A DNA stretch of 64,000 nucleotides from Sternotherus odoratus (taxonomy: Eukaryota > Chordata > Testudines > Kinosternidae), in assembly GCA_032164245.1 (NCBI GenBank), contig JAVMKO010000003.1, positions 42,844,890 through 42,908,889 on the forward strand, given 5' to 3'. The position numbers were made by a program, and so were the translations under genes. The notes under the pieces are model-generated. The model saw only the letters and a program-made list of their open reading frames with translations. It had not been told where the DNA came from and ran no database searches. Within the stretch, counting starts at the first letter, position 1. Each line of letters opens with the position of its first letter. Positions 37,298 to 50,250 of the stretch are shown here, in pieces.

Positions 37298-37604
37298 GCC
37301 ACAGAGTATAGTGATGCTTCTGCAAAATGGAACCTCATGTTTCAACAATGACTTTTACTGGTTACTTAACATGTGAGTGGGTCAGAGCAACTAATTCGTA
37401 GTGCATCATTTCTATAGTTAATTTAGCTTGTATTTCTGTTTGTCACATTTTAGCTAGCAACATATGGTCATATTGAAAACGTATTAACTATTTGAAGTTA
37501 TTTGTTGAATTCTCTTTGAAAACATTAATCTATTAATCATTCATCAACATTTTATTGTGAGTGATTTTCAGATTACATCATGGGTTGGCTAGTTTGGACT
37601 GGAC

Positions 37605-37773
37605 CAGGGATTGGCAACGCTGGCACGCGGGACCGCAGGGTAAGCACCCTTAGCAGGCCCCACTGCTTTGTTTACTTGCCATTTCGCAAACCGCAGCACC
37701 CACTGGCCACATTGGTCGTGGTCCAATGGGGGCTGCGGGAAGTGGTGCGGTGCTGGAACATTGCCGATCCCTG
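37605..37773. mobile_element. Short hAT-like MITE
   Basis: The ends CAGGGATTGGCAACG and CAGGGATCGGCAATG (minus reading of the right end) are inverted repeats. The interior (GGTAAGCACCC, TGTTTACTTGCC, CCAATGGGGGCTGCGGGAAG) is a recognised turtle foldback-type repeat, here with one half missing. I see no clean 8-bp duplication. It abuts the LINE that follows. Confidence 0.72.
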
Positions 37774-38578
37774 ACTTAGCTACTACTAATCAGGAAAAAG
37801 ATCTGGGAGTCATCATGGATAGTTCTCTGAAGACGTCCATGCAGTGTGCAGCGGCAGTCAAAAGAGCAAACAGGATGTTAGGAATCATTAAAAAAGGGAT
37901 AGAGAATAAGACAAAGAATATCTTATTGCCCTTATATAAATCCATTGTGTGCCCACATCTTGAATACTGGGTACAGATGTTGTCTCCTCATCTCAAAAAG
38001 GATATACTGGAATTAGAAAAGGTTCAGAGAAGGGCAACTAAAATGATTGGTGGTCTGGAACAAGTCTCATATGAGGAAAGATTAAAGAGGGTAGGAGTTT
38101 TCAGATTGGAAAGGGGGGTATGATAGAGGTATATAAAATGATGAGTGGTGTGGAGAAAGTGAATAAGGAAAAGTTATTTACTTGTTCCCATAATAGAAGA
38201 ACTAGGGGCCACCAAATGAAATTAATGGGCAGCAGATTTAAAACAAATAAAAGGAAGTTCTTCTTCACACAGTGCACAGTCAACCAGTGGAACTACTTGC
38301 CAGAGGAGATTGTGAAGCCTAGGACTATAACAGGGTTTAAAAGAGAACTGGATAAATTCATAGAGGTTAAGTTCACTAATGGCAATTAGCCAGGATGGGT
38401 AAGGAATGGTGTCCCTAGCCTCATTTTGTCATAGGGTGGTGATGAATGGCAGGAGAGAGATCCCTTGATCATTACCTGTTAGGTTCACTCAGTTCAGAGC
38501 ACCTGACATTGGCCACTGTGGGTAGACAGGATACTGGGCTGGATGGACCTTTGGTCTGACCCAGTATGGCCTTTCTGT
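37774..38578 (+). mobile_element. CR1/L3-like LINE with ORF2 C-terminal remnant
   Basis: The + strand encodes the end of the RT and C-terminal domain in two frames. Positions 37780-38123 give QEKDLGVIMDSSLKTSMQCA, then LPLYKSIVCPHLEYWVQM and RRATKMIGGLEQVSYEERLK; positions 38120-38389 give IEVYKMMSGVEKV, NRRTRGHQMKL and TQCTVNQWNYLPEEIV. A frameshift near 38120 and the 5' truncation mean it is dead. The 3' UTR ends with GGGCTGGATGGACC and GGTCTGACCCAGTATGGCC. It is a different CR1 lineage from the copy at 14049. Confidence 0.92.
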
Positions 38579-38579
38579 T

Positions 38580-39162
38580 TCTTCTCCCTGTCTTACTGTC
38601 AATCATCTATCTTTTATCCCCTATTCCATAACTTTGTGCATACTCAATTTACCAAGCTACCTCATCTGTGTATTTATTTATATACACATTTCTAAACCCC
38701 CTAATTAAAATGTTCTCATGCATAAATCATAACTAACCTAAATTAATACATTCTTTACCCTTATCTGTCTGATTCCCAGCACATCTATTCCTTGTTTTCA
38801 CTTTTTCATTCAGCTGTCCCTTATCTTTATCCTTCTTACTGGTTTGTTTTAGTGTCTTTGGGTTTTTACTTGTTAACTAGCTCCTGTCTGTTTAAAATTT
38901 CTTTATTTATATAATCTTGTTAGGAGAGATTATGCCTGCCCATTAGTTTCAGCAGAAATAACAACTCCCTATTGAGTCTCAGTTTCACCCTGGTATCTGC
39001 ACAGGCCAAAAAAATTGACATATAAGATACACAAATCATTTTTTTAGTTTACACAACCTTGATACTGTCTCAGCAAAGTCTGCAATGCTATATCAGCAGA
39101 AACACAAACAAACAGCTTATTTATATGTTTCTATGATATTATACAAAATATTAATTTCTCAA

Positions 39163-39208
<46 letters not shown>

Positions 39209-39369
39209 AAATAATTCATTAAAAAGTTATCTAACAATATTACACCTTGAAGTTCAACCAACTCTAGTTCTGTCAGATGAGCAGGGCAAAAAGCTTCTAG
39301 AACTAAAGTCCCTCCATTGGAAAATCTCCAATCTCCAGATACTCATATCATGTGACTGTTAGCTATAGT
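38580..39369. other. Intron with a TA microsatellite
   Basis: A (TA)n tract of about 16 units is at 39169-39201. The T/C-rich flank at 38.58-38.95 kb is unclassified. Confidence 0.55.
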
Positions 39370-39530
39370 GAACATAAGAATGACCATACTGGGTCAGTCT
39401 AGCCAATATCCTGTTTTCTACAGTGACCAATGCAAGATGTTTCAGTAGGAATGAACAGAACAGGGCAACTTATCGAGTGATCCACCCCCTGTCCTCCAAC
39501 TTCTGGCAGTCAGAGGTCAGATTCTGGGTG
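39370..39530 (-). mobile_element. CR1/L3-like LINE 3'-end fragment, minus strand
   Basis: GAACATAAGAATGACCATACTGGGTCAG is the reverse complement of the turtle CR1-like tail. It is followed by decayed 3' UTR (TGACCAATGCAAGATG, GAATGAACAGAACAGG, GTGATCCACCCCCTGTC, CTTCTGGCAG). Confidence 0.85.
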
Positions 39531-41745
39531 TGTAGAGAGAGGACTTTAAGGTGTTCATTTAAAGGACTGGCACATTATTCTGTTTTATCTATTCATCCAG
39601 CATCATGGTCTCATTCTAACTGGAAACTTTCTTTTCTAAATCAGTTTTATGTAAAATTCAGGCGATACTTCTAAAATGTAAATGAATGCTGATATTACTT
39701 TTCCCTGTTTATCAATTTTACTGTGGCAAAAAATAACAGAAAGGCTTTTTGATATGCTATTTGCTATAGAAGTTATTGAATACAAGAATTGCACAGAAAC
39801 TAGTAGCTTATACTCATAGAGCTTAACTTGACCTGTATTATTGTCTGTCTGCAGAGAAATTAGAATTTGCATAATACTCCATGGGTATAAATAAAAAATT
39901 CAGGCAGCTTAAGGCAATGTTGCAGGATAGGGGGAACTCTCAGTATAATGTTGAAGACTAACTGTACCGAATAATTAATAAAATTATTGAAGCAAAAGAC
40001 AAAATACTTTATACTTAAGTTTGGAGGACAAAAATATTGAAGTGCTATGATTTTATTTTTTAAAGGGTTTCATTTGAATGGAATGATAAAGTAGCAAAAT
40101 AAAAATATGGTTAAGATATAGCAATACTGGAAAATAATAAATTTCAGATCTAATTTTCAAAAAACAAACAAAAGGTAAATTGTTGGTCCTTCATCAACCC
40201 TTTATTACTCTGGTCATACACCAGTGTATCTCCTTAGAAATTAATCGAACATAGCACTAGAATAATACATATAGTGGAGAATCACAGCCTTATAGGTTTG
40301 TGGATTTAAGGTCTTATTCATTATAATGTAAGGTAACTTTAGAATAGTTCTGGGATTTCTCCATCTTAGCCTAAATATAAAAATTAACTGGAGAGTTATT
40401 GCTGAGAAAATATGAGTATGTGAAAAAAAATCTACAATATATCTCATGCATACCGGTCTTGAAAATAGTGGAATGTAGACCAGATTTAGTAGAAACAAAA
40501 ATTATGTAGGTGTTGTAGGATATACACTGGGGTTTGATTCTCCCATCTTGCTGTTTGTCTAGAGTCTAGACACTCAGACCTCTCCATAGTACATATAAAA
40601 TGCAGACATATCCAAGAGTAATGTTTTTTTCTCATTTTACACAGTGAGAGATGAGGCCTGTTAAATATGACTTGGTCAGCAAATGGTTTTAAGAAACCCA
40701 GTACCATAACTGGCACTGATTCAGTATTTGGTTCTTGTGCAAAATAAATTAGTCTTACATCAATTTGGTATTGACAACACTGACCAGATTCAACCCCTGT
40801 ATAAGCAGTTATAATCTGCACTGAAGCTAGTGGAAGTTGCACTCTGTTATGATGGGTTCTACTCAATAACAGTCCAAAGACTGCTACATGTTCGTTTTCA
40901 TTATTTGTGTCAGATGCCACTAGCAGAAGCTTTTTTTTGTTTTGTTTTGTTTTGTTTTTTTTGGTGGTGGTTCATGTTCTATAGTTTCGACATGAGAGTA
41001 TTGCTCTTTTAAGATTTCTGAAAGCATGTTTCACACCTCATCCCTCCTTACATTCTTAAACCTTGGGTCAAGTGTTATAGCTATCTTTAGAAATCTCACA
41101 TTGGTATCTTTGCATTTTGTCAAATCTGCACTGATTTGACAAAACAGTTCTTAAAATGAACATGTCATCCAAGACTTCTATTACATGAAATATTTGGCAG
41201 AATGCAGGTAAAACAGTAGGGGACAAACAATTCTCCCCCAGGGAGTTCAGTCACAAATTCAATTAATGCACTATTTTTTAATGAGTGTCATCAGAATGGA
41301 AGCATGTCCTCGGAAATGGTGGCTGAAGCATGAAGGGGCATATGAATGTTTAGCATATCTGGCATGTAAATACCTTGCAATGCCGGCTACAAAAGTGTTA
41401 TGCAAATGTCTTTTCTCACTATTGCGTGATGTTGTAAATAAGAAGAGGTAAACATTATCTCCTGCAAATGTAAACAAATGTGTTTGTCTTAGCGATTGGC
41501 TGAACAAGAAGTAGGACTGAGTGAACCTGTAGGCTCTGACATTTTACATTGTTTTGTTTTTGTGTGCAGTTATGTGACAAGAAAAAAATCTACATTTGTA
41601 AGTTTCACTTTCATGACAAAGAGACTGCACTACAGTACTTGTATGAGGTGAACTGAAAAATACTATTTCTTTTATCATTTTACAGTGCATATATTTATAA
41701 TAAAAGTAATATACACTGTGATTTCAATTACAACACAGAATGCAC
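39531..41745. other. Unique intron sequence
   Basis: No firm element is seen. A TTTTG tract lies at about 40931-40960. An open minus-strand frame of 144 codons at 40486-40920 has no recognisable similarity and lies in ordinary-looking sequence. Confidence 0.45.
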
Positions 41746-41746
41746 T

Positions 41747-42496
41747 TGTCAAGGTGTGTTTCCCCACTCTGAACTCTAGGGTAAAGATGTGGGGACCCCG
41801 CATGAAAGAAGAAATAACCCCCCAAGCTTATTTTACCAGCTTAGGTTAAAACGTTTCCCCCCAAACCCAAACTTCTCTAGTTGGGGCTTGGAAAACACTG
41901 CCACCACCAATTTAAGCCTCCAAAACCATGGGGTTAGGGTAAATTGGAACCCCCCTTTATATACCCCTCAAATCTCCCCCCTTCACCTGGGAGAGGTTTG
42001 AGAAGAGAGAAATCCCTCATTTCCTGTGAGCCGTGCCGATCCAAACCAGGATCAATCCAATGGAAACAAACAGTCAGAATCTTAAATGAAGATTTTAAGA
42101 AAAGGAAAAGAAGGAACATAAACCCCTTGTACAGAAATCAATAGAAAAAACCCTTAGCATCACTCAACCGCCTGATCCCCTCCCTTGGAATTTTTCCCTC
42201 TGCTACAGCTTAACAGCAAGTGCACCGTGGATCAATTTTAGCAAGTGATACAGTTCAAGTATACAGTTCACTTACGGCTGGACTGACTTCTTAGAAACTT
42301 ATAGAGAGATATGAAAGGACAGAACTGTGGTTCTTCCCATCCAGGCGAATGGCACAGACAGACAGCCTAGGGAGACAACCCGGAGAAAGTGAAACTAAAA
42401 AAAACCTCTCCAAGGTTGATTACATCACCTCCCTCTCCCTCTCAGGTTAGCCCTTTACAGGTAAAATTGATTCTAAGCTACTTTATACTTATGACA
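41747..42496 (-). mobile_element. Solo LTR with perfect 5-bp target duplication
   Basis: The 750-bp unit runs from TGTCAAGGTGTGTTTCCCC to TTTATACTTATGACA, with TG...CA ends. GCACT flanks both sides exactly (41742-41746 and 42497-42501). On the minus strand a TATA-like GGGTATATAAAGG (about 41954-41966) and a weak AATAAG signal lie upstream of the terminus shared with the LTRs at 27578 and 30420, so I orient it minus. No internal coding region is adjacent. Open frames inside are not genes. Confidence 0.85.
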
Positions 42497-42559
42497 GCAC
42501 TATATATGAAAATGTATAAAATCATCCAAAATATTTAATACATTTCAATTGGTATTCTA

Positions 42560-42655
42560 TTGTTTAACAGTGTGATTAAAACTGATGATCGTGATTACTC
42601 TTTTAAATTAATTAATCACATGAGTTAACTGTGATTAATCAACAGCCCAAATATA
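42560..42655. repeat. GATTAATCA-rich repeat fragment
   Basis: GTGATTAAAACTGATGATCGTGATTAC, then TTAATTAATCACATGAGTTAACTGTGATTAATCAACAGCCC, is a decayed copy of a widespread vertebrate repeat with GCGATTAATCG words and an ACAGCCC end. The class is unknown to me. Confidence 0.45.
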
Positions 42656-42659
42656 AATT

Positions 42660-43725
42660 AAATCACCAGGAAACTTCTTTCTTACAAGGTACTTCTATTG
42701 CTACACATGCTATTCCAAGTTCCTTTTGGCTTACTTAAGCTCTGTCTTTGGTTATTTTTGTGTTTTACCATAATAAAATTGGGAAATAATAAAAGTGATC
42801 ACTGAACTTCATCAGTGATATCTCTTGTTTCTCCCTCTTGCCCATCCTCTCAGACTTAACACTTAATTGTTTGATTTCATTGATACATCGTGATATCTCA
42901 TGAGGTGGCCTTGTCTTGAGAATATCTGGTTCCCCAGGATCTGTACAAAACTTTGTTTTATAATTCAGCTACGGTATATTTCATTTTTTAATGGACATGC
43001 AGTGGCAAGAGTAGTAGTATTAACCCAGCAGTGGTTGTTAAGAGCAAATGGGTTCACCATGCTGTTTGAGGTATACAAGTTCTTGAGCCGTTGTACCATT
43101 TACTGGTGTATGATGAATGCATACGCCATATAATTATTCCTTTTTTGAGTAATTTTCTGAAGGTCTGTGTATTTGTGTATTTGTCTGCGGAGCAAAATTA
43201 AAGGTCTTGTTGTAGTCTCTAATTATTTATACTTTTCAAATCCAGGTATTTTTTTCCTGATCGAAATATGAAGGTGTATTCTGAGATCAGGATATAAGTG
43301 TGTATTTGAATATCAAATCACACAATTTTGGTAGCACAAATCCAATTCAGAAATACTAACTGGAGTTGAAGGAGTCAAATGATATGTATGGAATTGATGA
43401 TAATACTTCCAGGCTAGAGAAATACATAGATAAAGTGATATATATTATTCTTAATGCAAATGTGAGCATATTAATTGTCACAAATACTGGTACATGTACC
43501 ATCCTGACATGTGCAGGTACAGTATAATACACAAAACATACAATATGCCTTATAATTTAAATTGATTATAACTGAGAAAATATCCAAACAATTTGTGAAT
43601 AGGTTTCAGTAATAACTTCCTATTGCATGCAAACTTTACATAGGTGCTTTTTTTAACATCCATGAAAGGAGTGTATAAAAATTTAAAAATTGTCTTGGTA
43701 TCTTAAGGACCTAAGTTCCATGTTC
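42660..43725. other. Intron, no recognisable feature
   Basis: AT-rich unique-looking sequence; nothing coding. Confidence 0.45.
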
Positions 43726-43879
43726 AAAAATTGATGTGAACATCAGTGGTACTTAGGACATTGAGTGCCTAAGTCACCTTTGAAATGGGACTTAGACACT
43801 TAAGCCACTTAGGTATTTTTGAAATTTGCATCCTTTTTGTCTTTTGAGGTTTTAATATTTCTAACGTCTAATATCTAAG

Positions 43880-44115
43880 CCTTGGTCTAACTGGCATGGG
43901 GAGGGGGGTTGATCTAAGTTACGCAACTTCAGTTATGTGAATAAGGTAGCTGAAATCGACTTACTGAGATCTACTCACAGCGACATCTTCACTGCAGTGA
44001 ATCAGTTGACTGTTGCCACTCCTCATCGACTCTGTCTGCACCTCTCACAGTGGTGGAGTACAGGAGTTGACGGAAGAGCAATCGGGGGGTTGATTTATTG
44101 CATCTAGATTAGAAG
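43880..44115 (+). repeat. Turtle MITE-type repeat fragment (related to 34019)
   Basis: GTTGATCTAAGTTACGCAACTTCAGTTATGTGAATAAGG, then GTAGCTGAAATCGACTTACTGAGATCTACTCAC, later GGGGGGTTGATTTATTGCATCTAGATTAGAAG, follows the internal sequence of a common turtle MITE. The left end CTTGGTCTAACTGGC is degenerate. Confidence 0.5.
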
Positions 44116-44119
44116 GGAA

Positions 44120-47100
44120 GTATTCTAAAAGTGTCTATAGTTCAGATTCTGGCTATCATTAAAGTCATCTTTGTGCAGACATGAGTCTACATCTTTCTCC
44201 CATTATGTCCATAAAAACAACTCAATAGAGTTTGCCTTCACAATCAGATCTAACTTTACCCTTTAGTGACAGAACTTATTCTATTCAACATTTAACTATT
44301 TGAAAATAAAGGAAGCATTACAAAATTAAATAAACACACCACCACCATTAGTAGCCAAAAAAACCCAACAATGGAAGGAATAGGTAGCCCTAAATTGGGT
44401 CGCTCCAGATCAGAGTCAAGTCACACTGGCAGATTAGTGCAGAGAAACCTTGTTCTTCCTCTGCCTGTGGCTGGTCCACAACGTGAGTGTGTATATATTA
44501 AGCCAAATCCTGAAGTCTCTTATTCAGAGACAGATTGGGCTGCTGATGTTATGTACCTGAAAGGTGCCTCCCTTTATGTTGTGGCTGTCACTCCTCCATT
44601 GAGAAAGAAGAGATCAGTACCTCCATGGTTCCATTCTCCACCTTTCTTGGGCGACCAGAAAAGATTCTTTACTGAGTCCAGACCTGTATGGGGAGGTGGC
44701 CGGGTCTACTTGTGACATGCAGAACCATTGAGTGGTGGCATACGGGAGACAATTATTGTTCTCCTCATTTTGTTAAACAGAGATTCCCACAGAACTCCAT
44801 TACAGTTTAGGGCTCCATTACTTCATTTAATATTAAATATCATCATTATTTTTTTTATTTCATTATTTATTTATTATTGCAGCCTGCATGTGATGGTGAG
44901 GAAACTCTCCTTTATGGTGTTCCCAAGGGAAGCCATGATAAGAATCCCTGACAGACTGGTTGCAGTAGAACTTCAATGCTATGGAGTGGAAGTGAGAGCT
45001 GGTGCTCTAGAGATTTTACTCAGGCCTTATTTAGGGAAAAAAAACGTTTGAAATGAATGGAAATTTTGCTTTAGCAAGACCTGAGGACCATTTTGTAACA
45101 AAAAAATAAAGTAGTGGAAAGAGCTACAGTTCTCCAATTTATTGCAAAACTTTGCTGTGTAAATAAATACACATCCTGCCATCTAGTGACAAGAATTTTT
45201 TTTTGTACTGACCAGTTGTTGCTGTGATTAGAAGCACACATTGCAAAGACTAATCCCAGGCCCAAACCTGCAAATGCTGAATGCTACTTTCTTTAGGGAA
45301 GAGTCTGAAAAAGGGGCTACAGAAGAAGGAAATGTGCACAAACCTTTCCCAAGCTTCTTGCAGCCTGAAATAGACTGAATCTACTAAAATAAATAGAGCC
45401 CTGCAAAATCTGTGCATATACCCTTTATGTCCACGGATATCTGTGTACCATATTTGCAGATCACAGATCAGACGCAGATAAAAATTTTATATCCATGCAG
45501 GGCTCTAGAAATAAATGAGTTGTTTTACTGGAAAGTTTGTGGTGAAATATGGTTTTTTATCCTGACTTCTTCCACATTTATCCACCCCTCATCCCATTTT
45601 GCAGTTATTTTGTTCACCTTCTAAGTAGACCATATTTCTGCTGGTGTGGGCTGCATTTTAAGTTAAGCTCCTGGCAGCAAGAACTTCAGGATTTGGCCTT
45701 TCCTCCTTACTAAGGAGGAAATAGTAATTGCATTATTTACATTTTAGGATCTTGAAGAAATAATATAAGGGTGATACGATATCCTGCAGGGCACAGTAGA
45801 ATGCCATGGCTGAGAAAACAACATGACAGATTGACTTTGGGAGTCAAGGACCCCTTATTTGTGAGATTTTCTGCGCACCTTTTACTTTCACCTGAGTTCA
45901 TTGGGAGTTGGGAATGCTTTAGCACCTCACAGGATCAGGTTCTAAAAGAGTAACACTAGAGTTCTCTGCATCACTTTTCCAGCTCAGCAGATCTTTTATA
46001 CTGGAGTCACAGCTATTCCGGTGAACAATGCCATATTTTCTTTTGTGATACCATTGTGAGCTGTCCATTTAACAATGTCACGATTCACATTATGTAGCGA
46101 GTAGCACACAGATAACAGTGAGAAATAGATCTATATTCTGGGGTTCTAATGGCAGTGGAAATCATGAAAGCAAAGCTCAAGTGATTTGTTATGTCATCTG
46201 ATCTCCCAAATGTATGTGTAGCCTGCTTGCAAAACTGCCTAAGCAGCCCAGGCATAAAATCTACTTGGCTGTCCAATACCTTAATTTTGATGATGATAGA
46301 AAAAAATCTCATTATATATTATCCACCTTTCAGAAGGAAAATACTAGGCATTGGTGAGTAGAATTTTATCTAGTTTTGTATTGCAGTTTTTCCTTCTTTG
46401 CAATTTTGTACTATTAACAGATGTTTTCTTCTTTGTTCCTACAGAGAGCAAATGGCATCTCTCCTCTAAATGCCTACACTGACGTCAAGATTGTAGCTTC
46501 TCACTTAAAAATATGAAATAAAAAGATTACTAAATAGGAATAAAAACTCCCATAACATTTCATGAAAAGTAAAGGAAACGCCAATGAGGCTGCAGATAAA
46601 CAGTGTTAAAATTAACACCCGCTCTGAAGCTCTCCCATATTCAAAAGCTGTTGTTATAATTGTTCACTATCACAAGACATGGAACCATGTTACCACACTT
46701 TGGAGTTATAAATGAAAAAAAATTATCAAGCCCCATCCAGATTGATGGATCTGGATTTGATGTGGCTAAAACCGAGCTAATTCCTGGCCTTTTTACTTGT
46801 AATCGAGATGACGTCACATTGCTGGGAGGTACTTACATATCAATGCACATAAAAAAAGCAAATGCCAGCAGTGTGAAATACATATACAGTTCCTTTAGGC
46901 CCTCTACAACAGGAGCCTGGAGCATGTTATGCTATGTTATGGCCTTAGTAGATGTGACCCATGTGTTTATACAGACACACTTCCTGACCTGGCAATGGTC
47001 TATTCACAATCTTCAGCACACACCATTTCCAGTCTTGTATGCATGATTGTGGAGACATTTCTGTATGGGGTTGGTTCCAGACAGAACATGGGAGTATCTT

Positions 47101-49420
47101 ACCATTATAGTGGAAAACTTCAAAGCTTTTGGGGTGGTTTATACAGCATGGGTTTAATCCAAAAGCCAGTTAAAGGCAGCAGAAATATCCTCAATAACTT
47201 CAGTGGGCTTTGGACCAGGTGATATATCTGTCCTACTGGGTGAAAGAAAGCATTGTTTATGATTCAAGGCAACTGTTTAATGCAGTAATTTAATTCACAT
47301 TAATAAATTATGACATATGGTAAGAGCAGGAAAGGATCTATGCATTACACTTGAGAACATGAGAAGGTATATCCATTTGAAGACATTGTCAGGAACCTAT
47401 ATCCCCAAGGATTTGTGGTCTCTGGGTTAGGGGACATATGTTCCACCACAGCAACAAGAATAGCAAGAATGAGCAAAATTCCCTTGATTAAAAATGCAAT
47501 TAAAAGCACAGGAAACAAATTGCAGAATTCTGTGCTGAACCATCTCAACCTGTAATTGTAGGATATCTCTGTGCCAGACAATGTCTAGCAATGTGGTACT
47601 ACTCTATCACCATTCCCATTTCCCCGCATACAGCTCCATCAAGCTAAGGTGAGATCTGGTAATATTTTAGCAACACAGAAAGTATTAAAACTTATATTCT
47701 TACAGGTCTACTTTCCCACAAGTTATCAGAGAGGAAAAAAACAAGACTATTCAACTTCTACAATTAGATAATTAGATGGGAACTAGCAATGAAGAGAAAC
47801 CATGTTATTTTTTAGTTAGTATTTGTTTTGTACTTTGGCAAAACAAAATGTTTAAACAGCTCTTAGTTAAAATATTTGATTGTAGTATATACATAGATAT
47901 TTCAGATATATAAAGATATACACATAAACACTTTGGATCCCATTAAGAAAACGTACTTGTCCCTGATTTTTTTATGAGAAATCTGAGTTTTAGTGAGGCA
48001 ATTGTTGCCTTTTAAGTTCTCATTGATACTAGTACAATACCCTTCCTGTTATCATCTGCTGTTCATGTGCAGTATTTGCTTAAGTTCCTCAACTAAATAT
48101 GCAAAATGAGAGGACTACATAACTCCTGTGGCATATTTGACAATATATATATAGAAAATATTGTATGTAATTGTTACAAAAGATACTGCTGAGTATGACT
48201 GGTGCTCTATAAATACATAATATACTGTGGATAGATAAGTTAAAAACTAGCTAATGTGCATTCATCTGTAAATTAAAAGAAAAGTTTGCTGTTTATTTGG
48301 GACAAGAGAGAGGTTTGGATAAAATTAGATGACTCCCGTCCATATAAAGTGTTTTTTCTCTGTTGTCATTCCTGACCATGAATATCTCCATTGACACGAA
48401 TGCAGTTAAATCAGTGTCATCCTGGTGTAACAAGGACAAAACTGAAGCCTGTTCTCCTTAAGGTTCTCTTATCTTTTTATTAGGCTTAATTGTGCTAGAT
48501 GCTGAGCAATAACTCTCGGAGTTGCTGAGAAATCTGTACTTGCAACTCTGAATGGTGCTTGGCATTTTGCAAGACTGAGGACAAAGCACTACCATTTCCC
48601 TGTATGCCTCTGGAATGCCTTCTTCTTGCAAAGGATTCCCATTCTTGGGGTTGAAAGATGGGTAAGCAGCATTCTGCAAGAGTGGTGCCTGTACCACTCA
48701 ATACATGGTCGGTGCTCAAGAAGCAAACTTCTTTTTCCAGATAATCTGCAGATCACAAGTGCTCTGCTTTCCTAGCTCCTTAGAAGTGGCTGAGAGCTAT
48801 ATATTAGATCTCCTGCCACTAAATCTCTGATGTTTATTTCAATTTAAATGGACATCCAGACTACATCTCTCCAAGTTGTTTTAATAAAGATCCCATTGTT
48901 AATTTATGTTAGAAAATATAAAATCACATGAATGATAAAGATGCCCAGCCAAAAGGAAAAACTTCCTTAAACTGGGGGGAATTTAAAATATATATTAAAT
49001 AATTTAATTATCTGTAATAAATATTTCTAGGTTTTAACATATCATATATAATTCATAAAATATTTTATTCATTATATGTTTGAAATATTCTCTTTAGAAT
49101 ACAAAATGCACTGTTATTCTCAAATGAATAGTTACATTTTTAATTTAAAAAAAAACTAACAAAAGAATATTTACAGAGACAAATACTGATTTTGAAATGA
49201 TATCTTGAGAATTATTAGAAAAGGCCAAAAAATACCCATCCTCTCTGCTGATTGGCTGTTGAAACTGTATGATGTGGTTTATTAATATTTTCTTAACACT
49301 AAAAATTGAGAATGAGATTTTTAAAAATATACATTAAAATCTATTTTATAGTTGCATTTAGCACTTGTGTGGTGTTTTACGGATATGAACTCTGTAAAAA
49401 CCTCATCCACACCTTTTACT
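44120..49420. other. Intron with unassigned open frames
   Basis: Open + strand frames at 44371-44715 (114 codons) and 46660-47046 with an overlapping one at 46929-47222 are longer than expected for AT-rich intron, but I recognise no domain, splice signals or promoter. A short ATTTATTTATT tract is near 44.86 kb. The rest is unique. Confidence 0.4.
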
Positions 49421-49424
49421 TTAC

Positions 49425-49860
49425 CAGGAAGGTAAGTATTATCATCTCCCCCATTTTATACACAAAGAGACTTAGGTTCCCATTCTTTCTCTCTGCAAGT
49501 AACCTGCCTTCAGAGAAGCAATTCTGACTTTTTAAACTTCCAGAGTTTCATGCACATTCTTACATTTCAGTAGAGAGAATTACCTTCTTGCCTCATAGAT
49601 CACCTGCCTATGCCCCTTGCCTCCCAACCTCCACTAGGTTTGAGTGAAGAGCATCTGAGAGCAGACGGTTTTTCTATACACCTGTGAGGAAAAGAGGGGA
49701 ACATGTTCCAGAAGCAGAAATACCACTTATATGGCACATGCACTGGATGAATGAATTTGTCCAAAGCCAGAGAGGGAACTAGTTGGAACTAGAGGGCAGA
49801 GTTGGGATTAAAAATCAAGAACTGTTGGCTTCAACACTGCAGCCCATGTTATCCCACTGA
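49425..49860 (-). repeat. MIR-like SINE in two pieces
   Basis: CAGGAAGGTAAGTATTATCATCTCCCCCATTTTATACACAAAGAGACTTAG (49425-49490) and GTCCAAAGCCAGAGAGGGAACTAG with GCAGAGTTGGGATT (about 49758-49812) are the reverse complement of the MIR tail and core in the right order. About 250 bp of other sequence separates them. Confidence 0.6.
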
Positions 49861-49938
49861 TTTATTATGCAGATTTCCCCTTTGAAATAAATGAGTTCTG
49901 TTTAAAAATGATGGCAAAATATAACTCTGGAGATCACA

Positions 49939-50250
49939 GGGTATGTCTACACTGCAGCTGGGAGCGTGCTTCCAAGCCAGGTAGACAGATTCACTCTAAC
50001 TGGAGTGCCTGTGGCCCATTTCCGCATACCACAATCAGGTGCACTAAAAATAGCAATGCACATGTTGCAATAGGCATGGCAGCACAGCCTAGCTTCCTGA
50101 GTACAGGCCTATCTGGCTCCCAGAGTCCATGCTCAGGTGACTAGCCTGTTTCCACACTACTATTTTGAGTGTGCTAGCTGGAGCAGCGCTGGTGTGCATC
50201 TGTTTACCGGTGCCGGGAAGCACGCTGCCAGCTGCAGCATAGACATACCC
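49939..50250. mobile_element. MITE with long inverted ends
   Basis: The left end GGGTATGTCTACACTGCAGC followed by TGGGAGCGTGCTTCC, and the right end GGAAGCACGCTGCCAGC, GCAGCATAGACATACCC, form an inverted repeat of about 34 bp with few mismatches. The 312-bp interior is non-coding. I could not identify a target duplication. It lies about 580 bp upstream of the linker exon. Confidence 0.82.

Noticed and set aside
36820..37376. Long overlapping open frames (up to 172 codons) on both strands
   Set aside because: They coincide with the GC-rich hAT MITE; high GC removes stops in all frames, and the peptides are proline/arginine/glycine-rich with no domain.
40486..40920. 144-codon minus-strand frame as a gene
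   Set aside because: No recognisable domain, splice sites or conservation evidence; composition is like shifted non-coding sequence.
44371..44715. 114-codon + strand frame as an ADGRB3 alternative exon
   Set aside because: No acceptor/donor pair fitting phase 1 was evident and the sequence does not resemble any BAI domain.
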